7,124 bases of DNA from an uncultured Clostridium sp. (GCA_934717555.1 CAKUYY010000070.1:1-7124); one strand, 5' to 3'. Positions 1 to 5,401 are shown, counted from the first letter of the stretch. Numbers and translations: made by a program. The notes: generated from the letters alone by a model not told the origin.

Positions 1-757
1 CGGGGTCGGCAACGGTGACAGAGCAGGAATCGGAAAGGCCGTTGGCCGCGGTGGCGGTGATGGTGGCGTTCCCGGGTTTGAGTGCGGAAAGGTTGCCTTC
101 CTGGTCGACAGAGACAACGCCGGGATCGGAAGAAGCCCAGGAAACGGACTTGTCGGTGGCGTTGTCGGGGGAGACGGTAGCGATCAGGGTATCGGTGCCG
201 CCGGTAAGCATGTTGAGCTCATGGCGGTCCAGGGAGATATCAGCAACGGGGATATCCATGACGGTGATTTCGCCGCTGGATACCTTTACAGAAGAAGAGA
301 GTTCTTCATTGGACTGGTTGCGGTATACTTCCACTTTGGGCGTAATAGAGGTAGTCTGGGCCCCGTCTTTGATCTCAAAAGTTGCGGTAAAAAGATGCCC
401 GAAAGAATAAGGGACTTTATCAGACGCCACAAATGCGAAAGTAATGAGGCCGGTATTGGGGCTGTGAAGCAGGATAACATCTTTCCCCTCCGCTTCCAGG
501 CCGGGGTCCAGCTTCACATCAACACAGGAAATCTGAGAGCTGTCAAAAGAGAACTTTATGGAAAGCCCTATAGCCGGCGATAGATTTTCTGTATCCATGG
601 AAATTTCTACTTGTTCGCCCGGCACACCGGAAGTGCTGCTAACGGTAACGGCAGGGGCATTTTCCTGCGCGGCGGCCGAGGGGAGGGAAAAGGTCAGCAA
701 CAGGCAGACTGCGACCAATGCGGACAAAAGTCGGTGGGAAATTTTTTGTGCATTCAT
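1..757 (-). CDS. Secreted cohesin + BIG2 Ig-like domain protein, 5' part (runs off left edge)
   Basis: The minus strand is open without a stop from an ATG at 757-755 to the window edge (252 codons plus one base), so only the N-terminal part is present. The start is supported by an AGGAAGG ribosome binding site at 768-774, 10 nt upstream. Residues 1-30 are a Sec signal peptide: a basic start, a hydrophobic core, then Pro-Ser-Ala-Ala-Ala. Residues about 36-166 resemble a cohesin domain: a VPGEQV strand near 45-50, GLSIKFSFD at 64-72, NTGLITFAF at 101-109 and a closing Phe-Glu-Ile-Lys strand near 127-130. Residues about 170-250 are a BIG2 (bacterial Ig-like 2) domain with the SVSWASSDP and LKPGNATITA signatures. 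Cohesins bind dockerins in cellulosome-like assemblies, and BIG2 domains are surface spacers or adhesion modules. Dockerin binding is inferred. More repeats or a surface anchor may lie outside the window. The gene stands alone here with its own promoter and long leader. Confidence 0.9.
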   Translation of the reverse strand, partial: MNAQKISHRLLSALVAVCLLLTFSLPSAAAQENAPAVTVSSTSGVPGEQVEISMDTENLSPAIGLSIKFSFDSSQISCVDVKLDPGLEAEGKDVILLHSPNTGLITFAFVASDKVPYSFGHLFTATFEIKDGAQTTSITPKVEVYRNQSNEELSSSVKVSSGEITVMDIPVADISLDRHELNMLTGGTDTLIATVSPDNATDKSVSWASSDPGVVSVDQEGNLSALKPGNATITATAANGLSDSCSVTVADP

Positions 758-801
758 CAAAAAAACACCTTCCTTTAAATAGAATGATAGATATGGCCTT
801 T

Positions 802-918
802 TGTCAAGGAAATAGCTTCCGCGATTCTGTGGAAACTTTCCCTTCTTACCCAGAAAAGGGACGCTATTTTTGACATGACAGAATAAAACCTGTGTTTCTA
901 AACGTGGCGGGCTTATTC
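802..918 (-). promoter_or_regulatory. Structured 5' leader of the cohesin gene (candidate cis-regulatory RNA)
   Basis: Read on the minus strand, the leader starts at about 919 and forms two elements. First, GAAUAA (918-913) pairs with UUAUUC (886-881). Second, a long stem pairs 875-863 (TGTCAAAAATAGC) with 816-802 (GCTATTTCCTTGACA). It has 13 base pairs with a 2-nt bulge. This stem encloses two inner hairpins: 862-842 (TCCCTT with AAGGGA) and 834-817 (UUCCAC with GCGGAA, one mismatch). The result is a three-way junction ending 28 nt before the ribosome binding site. I do not recognise a known riboswitch core: I checked by eye for c-di-GMP, cobalamin, purine and T-box signatures. There is no U-run after the stem, so it does not look like a terminator. 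Function is unknown; control of the cohesin gene is inferred from position. Confidence 0.5.
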
Positions 919-925
919 CATCTTT

Positions 926-954
926 AGTATACAGCTATAACAGTAAAATGTAAA
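926..954 (-). promoter_or_regulatory. Sigma-A type promoter of the cohesin-BIG2 gene
   Basis: On the minus strand a TTTACA -35 box (954-949) lies 17 nt before a TATACT -10 box (931-926), each 5 of 6 to consensus. Transcription would start near 919, giving an approximately 160-nt leader whose first bases are the left arm of a hairpin. A TTGACA at 807-802 is closer to the gene but has no good -10 box. Confidence 0.6.
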
Positions 955-1167
955 TATCTTGTTGATTATTATTATATAAAATATATAATATTTTTCACAG
1001 AAAACGTGTAAAATGTCTTTAATAAGGAAGACAACAGAGGAATATTGATAGAAAAGGATAAAAATCGCGAAGGCAATTTAACAGAAGAGATTAGCAGGAT
1101 ATTTGCTGAAAAATGGAAATAGTGATAAACAAGAGGAAGAAAAAAGGAAAGAAAATAGAACTTTTGC
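955..1167. other. AT-rich spacer between divergent promoters
   Basis: This stretch separates the minus-strand cohesin promoter from the plus-strand promoter of the membrane protein. It contains an A+T palindrome at 978-994 (AAAATAT and ATATTTT arms, 3-nt spacer), and from about 1020 onward the plus strand is strikingly purine-rich. I see no convincing gene: a 25-codon TTG-started frame at 1045-1122 has only a weak, too-close AGAGG. Confidence 0.5.
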
Positions 1168-1196
1168 TTGTGTTTTCTGCATAGCTCGATTACAAT
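1168..1196 (+). promoter_or_regulatory. Probable promoter of the zinc-ribbon membrane protein gene
   Basis: TTGTGT (1168-1173) and TACAAT (1191-1196) are separated by 17 nt. The -10 box is 5 of 6 to consensus; the -35 box is weak (TTG only). The predicted start near 1203 leaves an approximately 37-nt leader before the ATG at 1240. Confidence 0.45.
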
Positions 1197-1225
1197 AAAG
1201 ATAATCTGATATCTTATTTTAAAAC

Positions 1226-1232
1226 AAAGGAG
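1226..1232 (+). promoter_or_regulatory. Ribosome binding site that decides the start at 1240
   Basis: AAAGGAG lies only 1 nt before the ATG at 1234 but 7 nt before the in-frame ATG at 1240. Normal spacing favours 1240, so the protein should begin Met-Tyr-Pro-Asn rather than two residues earlier. Confidence 0.75.
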
Positions 1233-1239
1233 AATGAAT

Positions 1240-2508
1240 ATGTATCCAAACCAATACGCCGACACCGGGATACAGAGTGCTTATTTGCAAAATCTCCAGG
1301 ATGTAAAGGCTTTTTTCCGAAAGCCGATTATCCTGACAGCGGCGATTTTGTACAGCCTCCAGGTGATCTTCAATATTTTTAACCTTATTACAGGCTCTGA
1401 GCAACAACGGGATATTTTTAACTCTTTTTATTTTTACTACGATATGCCCGCCTATAATCCACAGACCACGCAAGTTTTTACTGTGATTCTCGCGGTAGCC
1501 GGCAGCATAATCCCCATTTTGATCGCCGCCTCCCTGTGGATTGTCTATTTAAAATCCAGAAGCACTAACCCACAGGCGTCGCCTTCCGCAGGATTTACCA
1601 TTTTGTACGTGCTTTCCCTTATCTCTTTGATAGCGATTAGCCTGTTGTTGGTGTTCGTGATAGTAGTATTCCTGATTGCATTATCCATGAGCGGCCTATC
1701 TTATTGGGAAAGCCAGCTTTTCATTTTAGGCCTTATATTGGTGATGATTATTGCTGCCCCCCTGTTTTTATTGCTTGTTATCGCCCAGTTCCGGTTTGCC
1801 GCCGCTCTGCGCGCCAGCGCCAAGGGCCCCGTGCTAAAACCCAACGGCAGCGTGATGTTCGCCGTCCTTTACATCATTATGGGAGCATTCCTGGTCTTAA
1901 ATCTAATCAGCAGCCTGTCTATCACAGCCAGCTTGTCGAGCGTGTACAGCGACTACTATATATATGATAAAGGGGAAATGATTTTCGCTCTCATAGGGTC
2001 CTTCCTGTCTGCAGCCATTGCGATCCTGATGGCGATTGTGGCCCTCTCCTACAATGGATATGTAAAGAGAAAGAAAATAGATTACCTGTCCCAACAGGCC
2101 GCTGTCTACTATACACAGGGCGGCCAGGCGTATTACAACCCCAATATGGGATATCGCCAGCAGACCCCTACTGCGAATACGCAGATACCTTATCAAAATC
2201 AGGCTTATTATGTCCCACCGGTAACCCAGCCGGGACAGCCGCCTTATGCGGGGGATCCCGTCCCGGTAAATCAACCTGTGGGGCAACAGGCACCGGAATC
2301 CACCGTTTCTCAGATTCCTGTACAACAGGCCCAGGAACCCCCAGTGTTTACCAGCCCGTTTGATGGAGAGCAAGAAAATCCCCAGGAAGCGATTCCAGGC
2401 TCACAGCCGGAGGGTCAGGAAAACCAGCATCTGGGATGCCCGGTGTGCGGTTGTGAGGTAACCGGGGAAGCGGCCTACTGCCCGCAGTGCGGTACCTCTT
2501 TAAAATAA
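1240..2508 (+). CDS. Six-helix membrane protein with C-terminal zinc ribbon
   Basis: The 422-residue product has six predicted membrane segments, at about 28-50, 80-104, 118-149, 158-184, 203-227 and 246-272. A cytosolic-looking basic turn follows (YVKRKK near 274-279). Residues about 285-395 are a low-complexity tail rich in Gln, Pro, Tyr and Asn. The last 23 residues are a zinc ribbon: C400-x2-C403 and C414-x2-C417, with an extra C405. Clostridial membrane proteins often carry such a zinc ribbon, more usually at the N-terminus. The function of this one is unknown. I recognise no transporter or enzyme signature, and the tail with its ribbon may act as a protein-interaction module. It is a single-gene unit with a promoter at 1168-1196 and a strong terminator 3 nt after the stop. 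Confidence is high that the gene is real and low on function. Confidence 0.9.
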   Translation: MYPNQYADTGIQSAYLQNLQDVKAFFRKPIILTAAILYSLQVIFNIFNLITGSEQQRDIFNSFYFYYDMPAYNPQTTQVFTVILAVAGSIIPILIAASLWIVYLKSRSTNPQASPSAGFTILYVLSLISLIAISLLLVFVIVVFLIALSMSGLSYWESQLFILGLILVMIIAAPLFLLLVIAQFRFAAALRASAKGPVLKPNGSVMFAVLYIIMGAFLVLNLISSLSITASLSSVYSDYYIYDKGEMIFALIGSFLSAAIAILMAIVALSYNGYVKRKKIDYLSQQAAVYYTQGGQAYYNPNMGYRQQTPTANTQIPYQNQAYYVPPVTQPGQPPYAGDPVPVNQPVGQQAPESTVSQIPVQQAQEPPVFTSPFDGEQENPQEAIPGSQPEGQENQHLGCPVCGCEVTGEAAYCPQCGTSLK

Positions 2509-2510
2509 AT

Positions 2511-2553
2511 AAAAAAGCGTTTTCCATGCCATGCTGCTGGAAAGCGCTTTTTT
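2511..2553 (+). terminator. Rho-independent terminator of the zinc-ribbon protein gene
   Basis: The arms at 2511-2525 and 2539-2553 form a 15-bp stem with one G-U pair and a 13-nt loop. The right arm ends in six T. The left arm begins with six A, so the hairpin can also stop transcription from the other side. Confidence 0.9.
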
Positions 2554-2564
2554 CATATACAAAA

Positions 2565-2606
2565 TAGAAAAAACAGGCGCGGAATGAAACGGTACCGCGC
2601 CTGTTT
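2565..2606 (-). terminator. Rho-independent terminator of the lipoprotein gene
   Basis: A perfect 12-bp stem (2606-2595 with 2582-2571, AAACAGGCGCGG arms, 12-nt loop) is followed on the minus strand by a T-rich run (TTTTTTCTATTTT). It lies 3 nt past the lipoprotein stop. Confidence 0.92.
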
Positions 2607-2609
2607 GCT

Positions 2610-3125
2610 TTATTCAAAGGTTTTAACGATTTCGGTAATCTCTGCTTTACGGGTTAACGCCTGTTCGTCGTTTTGGCTGTCCTGGTAAATCATCAGGTAT
2701 TTTTCGTTATTGGAAAGGACGGCGTCTACCGGGCCATAATCTTTCAATACCGTTACCTTACCGGTGGACTTCACTTCCTCAATACACTCTTTTGCCTTGT
2801 CGCTGAGATTAGAAGGGTCATATTCATACAATTCCAAGGTACCAGAAGACATGGCGTATTTAAACCCCTTTTCGGATTCTGCCCCGATAAAGTCCGCCCG
2901 CATCTGCTGCTTTTTACTGGCGTCGATATAGCCGTGAAAAGCCAGCTTGTTTGCCAAACCATCCAAATCGTGGGTATATTCCGGTTCTGATTGGGTTCCA
3001 GCCGTGCTGGTGTCGCTTACAGTGCTTTCTGTAGGCGGTACGCTGCTGCCGAGGTCTCCCGCCCCACAGGCGGATAATGAGCCCGCCATGATGAGGGCAG
3101 CCACGAGTAACGTCCATTTTTTCAT
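2610..3125 (-). CDS. Small secreted lipoprotein of unknown function
   Basis: The ATG at 3125-3123 is chosen because GGGAGG sits 5 nt upstream and the product then begins with a classic lipoprotein signal: Met-Lys-Lys-Trp, a hydrophobic core, and the lipobox L17-S-A-C20. An upstream in-frame start near 3260 would overlap the -35 box and bury the signal peptide, so I rejected it. The mature 152-residue protein should be diacylated on C20 and tethered to the outer membrane face. Residues 21-50 are a Ser/Thr/Gly linker. Residues about 52-171 look like a small alpha/beta domain: a helix at 53-65, strands near 96-102, 123-128, 134-138 and 142-148, and a C-terminal helix near 155-170. I do not recognise the family by name. 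Small Firmicute lipoproteins with this kind of layout are common and mostly uncharacterised. It has its own promoter and terminator. Confidence 0.9.
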   Translation of the reverse strand: MKKWTLLVAALIMAGSLSACGAGDLGSSVPPTESTVSDTSTAGTQSEPEYTHDLDGLANKLAFHGYIDASKKQQMRADFIGAESEKGFKYAMSSGTLELYEYDPSNLSDKAKECIEEVKSTGKVTVLKDYGPVDAVLSNNEKYLMIYQDSQNDEQALTRKAEITEIVKTFE

Positions 3126-3130
3126 AAAAT

Positions 3131-3136
3131 CCTCCC
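3131..3136 (-). promoter_or_regulatory. Ribosome binding site fixing the lipoprotein start
   Basis: On the minus strand GGGAGG is 5 nt before the ATG at 3125, and no comparable site precedes the upstream in-frame candidate near 3260. Confidence 0.85.
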
Positions 3137-3236
3137 TGATCCAATCCATCGCCCTGGGCAGTTCCCAACAAAAAAGTTGGCAAGTGACAGGGCCAATGGC
3201 CATCTTACAATCACTGAATATATGGTTATAGGGGTT

Positions 3237-3265
3237 ATTATAGCCTATTTTTTTACCCAATTCAA
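3237..3265 (-). promoter_or_regulatory. Strong sigma-A promoter of the lipoprotein gene
   Basis: TTGAAT (3265-3260), a 17-nt spacer and a perfect TATAAT (3242-3237) read on the minus strand. The transcript would start near 3230, giving an approximately 105-nt leader. That leader includes a small hairpin, CCAAC at 3180-3176 paired with GTTGG at 3169-3165. Confidence 0.8.
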
Positions 3266-3316
3266 GGTATCACACAGAACTAGGCCAAGGGATTTTTTCA
3301 GGGCACGGTACGATGG

Positions 3317-3353
3317 AAACAGCCGGGCTTCTAAAGAAGCCCGGCTGTTTTTT
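3317..3353. terminator. Long perfect hairpin after the minus-strand XRE gene, bidirectional terminator
   Basis: AAACAGCCGGGCTTC (3317-3331) pairs perfectly with 3336-3350 around a TAAA loop, a 15-bp GC-rich stem. It lies 17 nt past the stop of the XRE gene at 3367. The longer T-run (six T, 3348-3353) is on the plus strand, while the minus strand has only TTT then CC. It probably ends the XRE transcript, but its better polarity is for plus-strand transcription. Confidence 0.75.
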
Positions 3354-3366
3354 CCCGTTTCTCTTT

Positions 3367-3729
3367 TTATTTTCCTTCTGCCTGGTCATTTTCGTAAAGC
3401 TGAGAAGCATAAAACAAAATCTGTTCCAGGTAGATCCTTTTATCAATAGGAGCGGTGTTAATAATATCCAGAATCGGGGAAGAGATATCCGAGGCAACCT
3501 TGCCTGTAAGGATATAATCCACAGAAACACCAAGGATCTTGGACAACTCAAAGAGAGAATCATAAGATAACCCGTGAATTCCCCGTTCGACTTTGCTATA
3601 GAAGTTTGGCGTTACTCCCAAAAGGGAAGAGACTTCTTCCTGTGTGAGTTCGCGAAACTTACGTTGACGGCGAATGCGTTCGCCGATATCCTTTAGATAT
3701 TCTTTTGGAAGATCGGCTGGTCTGGTCAA
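3367..3729 (-). CDS. XRE-family helix-turn-helix transcriptional regulator
   Basis: The 120-residue product has a Cro/C1-type (HTH_3) DNA-binding domain at about residues 14-75: basic helix 1 (IGERIRRQRKFRELTQ), helix 2 from about 29, the turn LLGVT at 36-40, a recognition helix near 41-50 (Y44, K46, E48, R49), and the usual closing VSVDYILTG at 68-76. Residues 83-113 form a helical tail that could mediate dimerisation. The start is TTG at 3729-3727: an in-frame TGA lies just upstream, no ATG or GTG is available near the N-terminus, and a GGGGTGA ribosome binding site is 6 nt away. It is divergent from a second XRE gene at 4205 and shares a 475-bp spacer with it. Its target is unknown. Autoregulation, or control of the divergent gene, is a reasonable inference from the family. 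Confidence 0.92.
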   Translation of the reverse strand: MTRPADLPKEYLKDIGERIRRQRKFRELTQEEVSSLLGVTPNFYSKVERGIHGLSYDSLFELSKILGVSVDYILTGKVASDISSPILDIINTAPIDKRIYLEQILFYASQLYENDQAEGK

Positions 3730-3735
3730 TTTTGC

Positions 3736-3742
3736 TCACCCC
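3736..3742 (-). promoter_or_regulatory. Ribosome binding site supporting a TTG start
   Basis: GGGGTGA on the minus strand lies 6 nt before TTG at 3729. The TGA inside it is in frame with the gene, so the coding region cannot begin further upstream. Confidence 0.6.
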
Positions 3743-3751
3743 ATATCAGTA

Positions 3752-3780
3752 TTTATAACAGCTCAAAAAATAGTTTTCAA
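3752..3780 (-). promoter_or_regulatory. Sigma-A promoter of the minus-strand XRE gene
   Basis: TTGAAA (3780-3775) and TATAAA (3757-3752) on the minus strand are separated by exactly 17 nt. Each is 5 of 6 to consensus. The leader would be short, about 15-20 nt. Confidence 0.75.
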
Positions 3781-4066
3781 GGTCGTATATCGAATATCAT
3801 GTTTGTATTACGGTGAAAAAATAAAAAGAAAAGGAAAAAAGATAATATTTTCACATAGATATATCAAAATTCGAGTAGATAAATCACAATTTTTAAATAT
3901 TGCAAAAAAAGAAAAAACAGCAGAAAAAAGAGGATAAAAAATAGATGCAAACAAAAACATAGGTATTAAGCGGTTTACAAAATGAAAACACAAAGAAAAC
4001 CGCAAAACATTTTATTTGGAATCATTTAACATTTATAATTCCCATAGAAGAAATAAAAATTTTTAT
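3781..4066. other. AT-rich spacer between divergent XRE genes, with one dyad
   Basis: This stretch is very A-rich on the plus strand from about 3815 to 3955. I see no gene with a ribosome binding site: the translations here are Lys/Ile-rich or Phe-rich, as expected for AT-rich noncoding DNA. It holds one perfect 7-bp inverted repeat, GCGGTTT (3970-3976) and AAACCGC (3997-4003), with a 20-nt spacer. That repeat could be an operator or a weak hairpin. Confidence 0.5.
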
Positions 4067-4095
4067 AGTGAAGTAAATTCACTGTTTCTTTACTT
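4067..4095 (+). promoter_or_regulatory. Overlapping dyads next to the plus-strand XRE promoter (candidate operator)
   Basis: AGTGAA (4067-4072) and TTCACT (4078-4083) form a perfect 6-bp inverted repeat with a 5-nt spacer. AAGTAAA (4071-4077) and TTTACTT (4089-4095) form a second perfect 7-bp repeat overlapping the first. The second repeat covers the proposed -35 box at 4089. The arrangement fits binding by a dimeric HTH protein, possibly one of the two flanking regulators. That is inference. Confidence 0.45.
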
Positions 4096-4118
4096 GTGGG
4101 CTTTTCTTTGTATATGCT
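4089..4118 (+). promoter_or_regulatory. Possible promoter of the plus-strand XRE gene
   Basis: TTTACT (4089-4094) and TATGCT (4113-4118) have an 18-nt spacer, each 4 of 6 to consensus. It is weak but is the best pair I find upstream of 4205, and it would leave an approximately 80-nt leader. A weak core next to dyads suits a regulated promoter. Confidence 0.35.
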
Positions 4119-4137
4119 AGTAACAATGGAATCCAAA

Positions 4138-4183
4138 GGTTTTCAGATGTACCAATAGAAAACCATTTTTCCATGGAAAACCA
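4138..4183 (+). repeat. Three copies of a GGTTTTC/GAAAACC motif in the XRE leader
   Basis: GGTTTTC (4138-4144) is inverted relative to GAAAACC (4158-4164), and GAAAACCA occurs twice directly (4158-4165 and 4176-4183). The copies are spaced 18-20 bp apart, close to two helical turns. Either a leader hairpin (7-bp stem, 13-nt loop) or a phased protein-binding array would explain this. Confidence 0.45.
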
Positions 4184-4204
4184 CAGGGAAGGGAGGGGGA
4201 CCCC

Positions 4205-4486
4205 ATGAGACAGAAAGCGAACCGGATGATAAGTGACGAGCAGAGGCAGCAGATATGCCAGCGTGTACGGGAACTGCGTAAGGAGAAAAGATACTCGCAA
4301 AAAGAAATGGCAGATATTTTAGGGTTAGAGCGTTCCTCTTATGCTTACTATGAATTGGGCAGGGTACAGCTCAGTATTGATGTATTATGTACACTAACCC
4401 AGCTGTATGATGTTTCTGCTGATTATATTCTAGGGCTCAGCGATAACAGGCATCCGGAGAGAAAAGAGGATCAGGGGGCAGTCTGA
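4205..4486 (+). CDS. Small XRE-family helix-turn-helix regulator
   Basis: The 93-residue protein is almost entirely one Cro/C1-type HTH domain at about residues 17-78: helix 1 CQRVRELRKEKRYS, helix 2 QKEMADILG at 32-40, a recognition helix near 42-50 (ERSSYAYYE), then the typical DVSADYILGLSD ending at residue 80. A short charged tail follows. The ATG at 4205 is preceded by GGGAGGGGG at 4191-4199, a strong site. The Met at codon 8 has no site of its own. It is divergent from the XRE gene at 3367-3729. Proteins this small usually act as phage-type or autoregulating repressors or as partners of other regulators. No phage or toxin gene is next to it here. Its stop is 70 nt before a hairpin at 4564-4596. 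Confidence 0.92.
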   Translation: MRQKANRMISDEQRQQICQRVRELRKEKRYSQKEMADILGLERSSYAYYELGRVQLSIDVLCTLTQLYDVSADYILGLSDNRHPERKEDQGAV

Positions 4487-4555
4487 TCCAGTATTTCCAC
4501 AGTATGGGACTATTAGGGGATAGGAAAATATTCCCTTCAGGTTATTAAAGAAGTC

Positions 4556-4596
4556 AAAAAGAGAGAGGGTGGGTTCCGAGGAGGAATCCGCCCTCT
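4556..4596 (-). terminator. Rho-independent terminator of the sleB-like gene
   Basis: On the minus strand AGAGGGCGGATTCC (4596-4583) pairs with 4577-4564 over 14 bp with two non-Watson-Crick T/G positions and a 5-nt loop. CTC and then TTTTT follow. It lies 21 nt past the stop at 4618. On the plus strand it has no T-run, so it stops the plus-strand XRE transcript poorly if at all. Confidence 0.8.
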
Positions 4597-4617
4597 TCCC
4601 TTATGAATCCTTTGTGT

Positions 4618-5313
4618 TCAGGAGCAGAACCGGTGCGCCCCTATCGTGGTGATGACAGGGCGGCTGAATATCCACTGGTTCGTAGATTTTGCGGGGTTAT
4701 AGTAATAAATGGCCCCGCCTGAAGGGTCCCAGCCGTTGATCGCGTCTTGGGCGGCCCTGCGCGCAGAATCCGCTACCGGCTTATTAAATTGGCCATCGTT
4801 CAAGGCGGAGAAGGCTCCTGGCTGATACACTACCCCCGCTAGGGTGTTGGGGAAAGAGGGGTGCTCTACCCGGTTGAGTACCACAGCCCCTACCGCTACC
4901 TGTCCCGTGTAGGGTTCGCCCCGGGCTTCGGCGGAAATGATGCGGGCCAGCAGTTCCACATCGGAATCGCTGTAAGAACCGCCCCCGCTGGAACCAGAGG
5001 AGCCGATCCCCAGGGCCTCCAGGGTCTTGGGCCCAGCAATACCGTCGGCAGAAAGCCCCTGGCTTTTTTGAAAGGCGATGACCGCGTTTTTTGTCTTGGT
5101 ACCATAAGTACCGTCAATACCGCCGGTATCATAGCCAAGTTCGTTTAATTTTGTCTGAATCTGCCGGACCTCTTCCCCAGTGGAACCATAGCGGGACAGC
5201 GTTTCGATAGCGTCCGGTCCGCCGGCAAAATAAAAGGCCACAGCGATGACCAGCAGATTCACCAGCAACACCACGCCCACACGCCAAATATTTTTGAGTA
5301 CGGATGTTTTCAT
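4618..5313 (-). CDS. sleB: SleB-like spore cortex-lytic / cell-wall hydrolase
   Basis: The ATG at 5313-5311 is chosen because GGAGGT lies 5 nt upstream. The upstream in-frame start near 5430 would overlap the promoter. The 231-residue product has an N-terminal hydrophobic segment (about 9-30) that acts as signal peptide or anchor. A PG_binding_1 domain follows at about 45-102 (GEEVRQIQTKLNELGY, then IDGTYGTKTKNAVIAFQ). After a Gly/Ser linker (103-115) comes a Hydrolase_2 (SleB/CwlJ) domain at about 118-230. The domain has the family's IISAEARGEPYTGQVAVGAV block, with E129 matching the catalytic glutamate of SleB-type lytic transglycosylases. In Bacillus SleB breaks down spore cortex containing muramic-delta-lactam during germination, in an operon with ypeB. 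Here no ypeB follows: a terminator comes directly after. A vegetative wall hydrolase is the main alternative. Confidence 0.9.
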   Translation of the reverse strand: MKTSVLKNIWRVGVVLLVNLLVIAVAFYFAGGPDAIETLSRYGSTGEEVRQIQTKLNELGYDTGGIDGTYGTKTKNAVIAFQKSQGLSADGIAGPKTLEALGIGSSGSSGGGSYSDSDVELLARIISAEARGEPYTGQVAVGAVVLNRVEHPSFPNTLAGVVYQPGAFSALNDGQFNKPVADSARRAAQDAINGWDPSGGAIYYYNPAKSTNQWIFSRPVITTIGAHRFCS

Positions 5314-5318
5314 AATTG

Positions 5319-5324
5319 ACCTCC
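5319..5324 (-). promoter_or_regulatory. Ribosome binding site of the sleB-like gene, overlapped by a leader pairing
   Basis: GGAGGT is 5 nt before the ATG at 5313. Its first two bases belong to CACCGG (5328-5323), which is complementary to CCGGTG at 5394-5389, just after the predicted transcription start. Confidence 0.75.
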
Positions 5325-5401
5325 GGTGATATACCCCGTTTGAAGACAAGAAAAGCGTCAGGGATACTCTTTTATGGATATCTTTTCCCACCGGCCTGGT
5401 T

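Noticed and set aside
15..583. Plus-strand open frames at 15-410 and 221-583 over the cohesin gene
   Set aside because: They have no ribosome binding site and no domain sense, and they lie antiparallel to a clear signal-peptide, cohesin and BIG2 coding sequence on the minus strand.
779..807. TTGACA at 807-802 as the cohesin promoter
   Set aside because: The -10 position reads TTCTAT (3 of 6) and transcription would start at the ribosome binding site. The pair at 926-954 is far better.
802..875. Inverted repeat as a MITE or insertion-sequence end
   Set aside because: There are no flanking target duplications and no second copy in the window, and the inner sequence forms hairpins as expected of RNA.
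870..898. TTGACA at 870-875 as a plus-strand promoter
   Set aside because: The sequence 17 nt downstream is TGTTTC, not a -10 box, and the hexamer is part of the leader stem with 802-807.
1045..1122. 25-codon TTG-started frame in the AT-rich spacer
   Set aside because: The AGAGG is only 4 nt from the start and there is no promoter. The Lys/Glu-rich translation is what purine-rich noncoding DNA gives.
972..1265. Phe/Ile-rich minus-strand frame across the spacer
   Set aside because: The composition follows directly from AT-rich DNA, it crosses the start of the plus-strand gene, and it has no ribosome binding site.
3126..3260. N-terminal extension of the lipoprotein to 3260
   Set aside because: It would overlap the promoter -35 box and -10 region and bury the lipoprotein signal peptide, which has its own GGGAGG.
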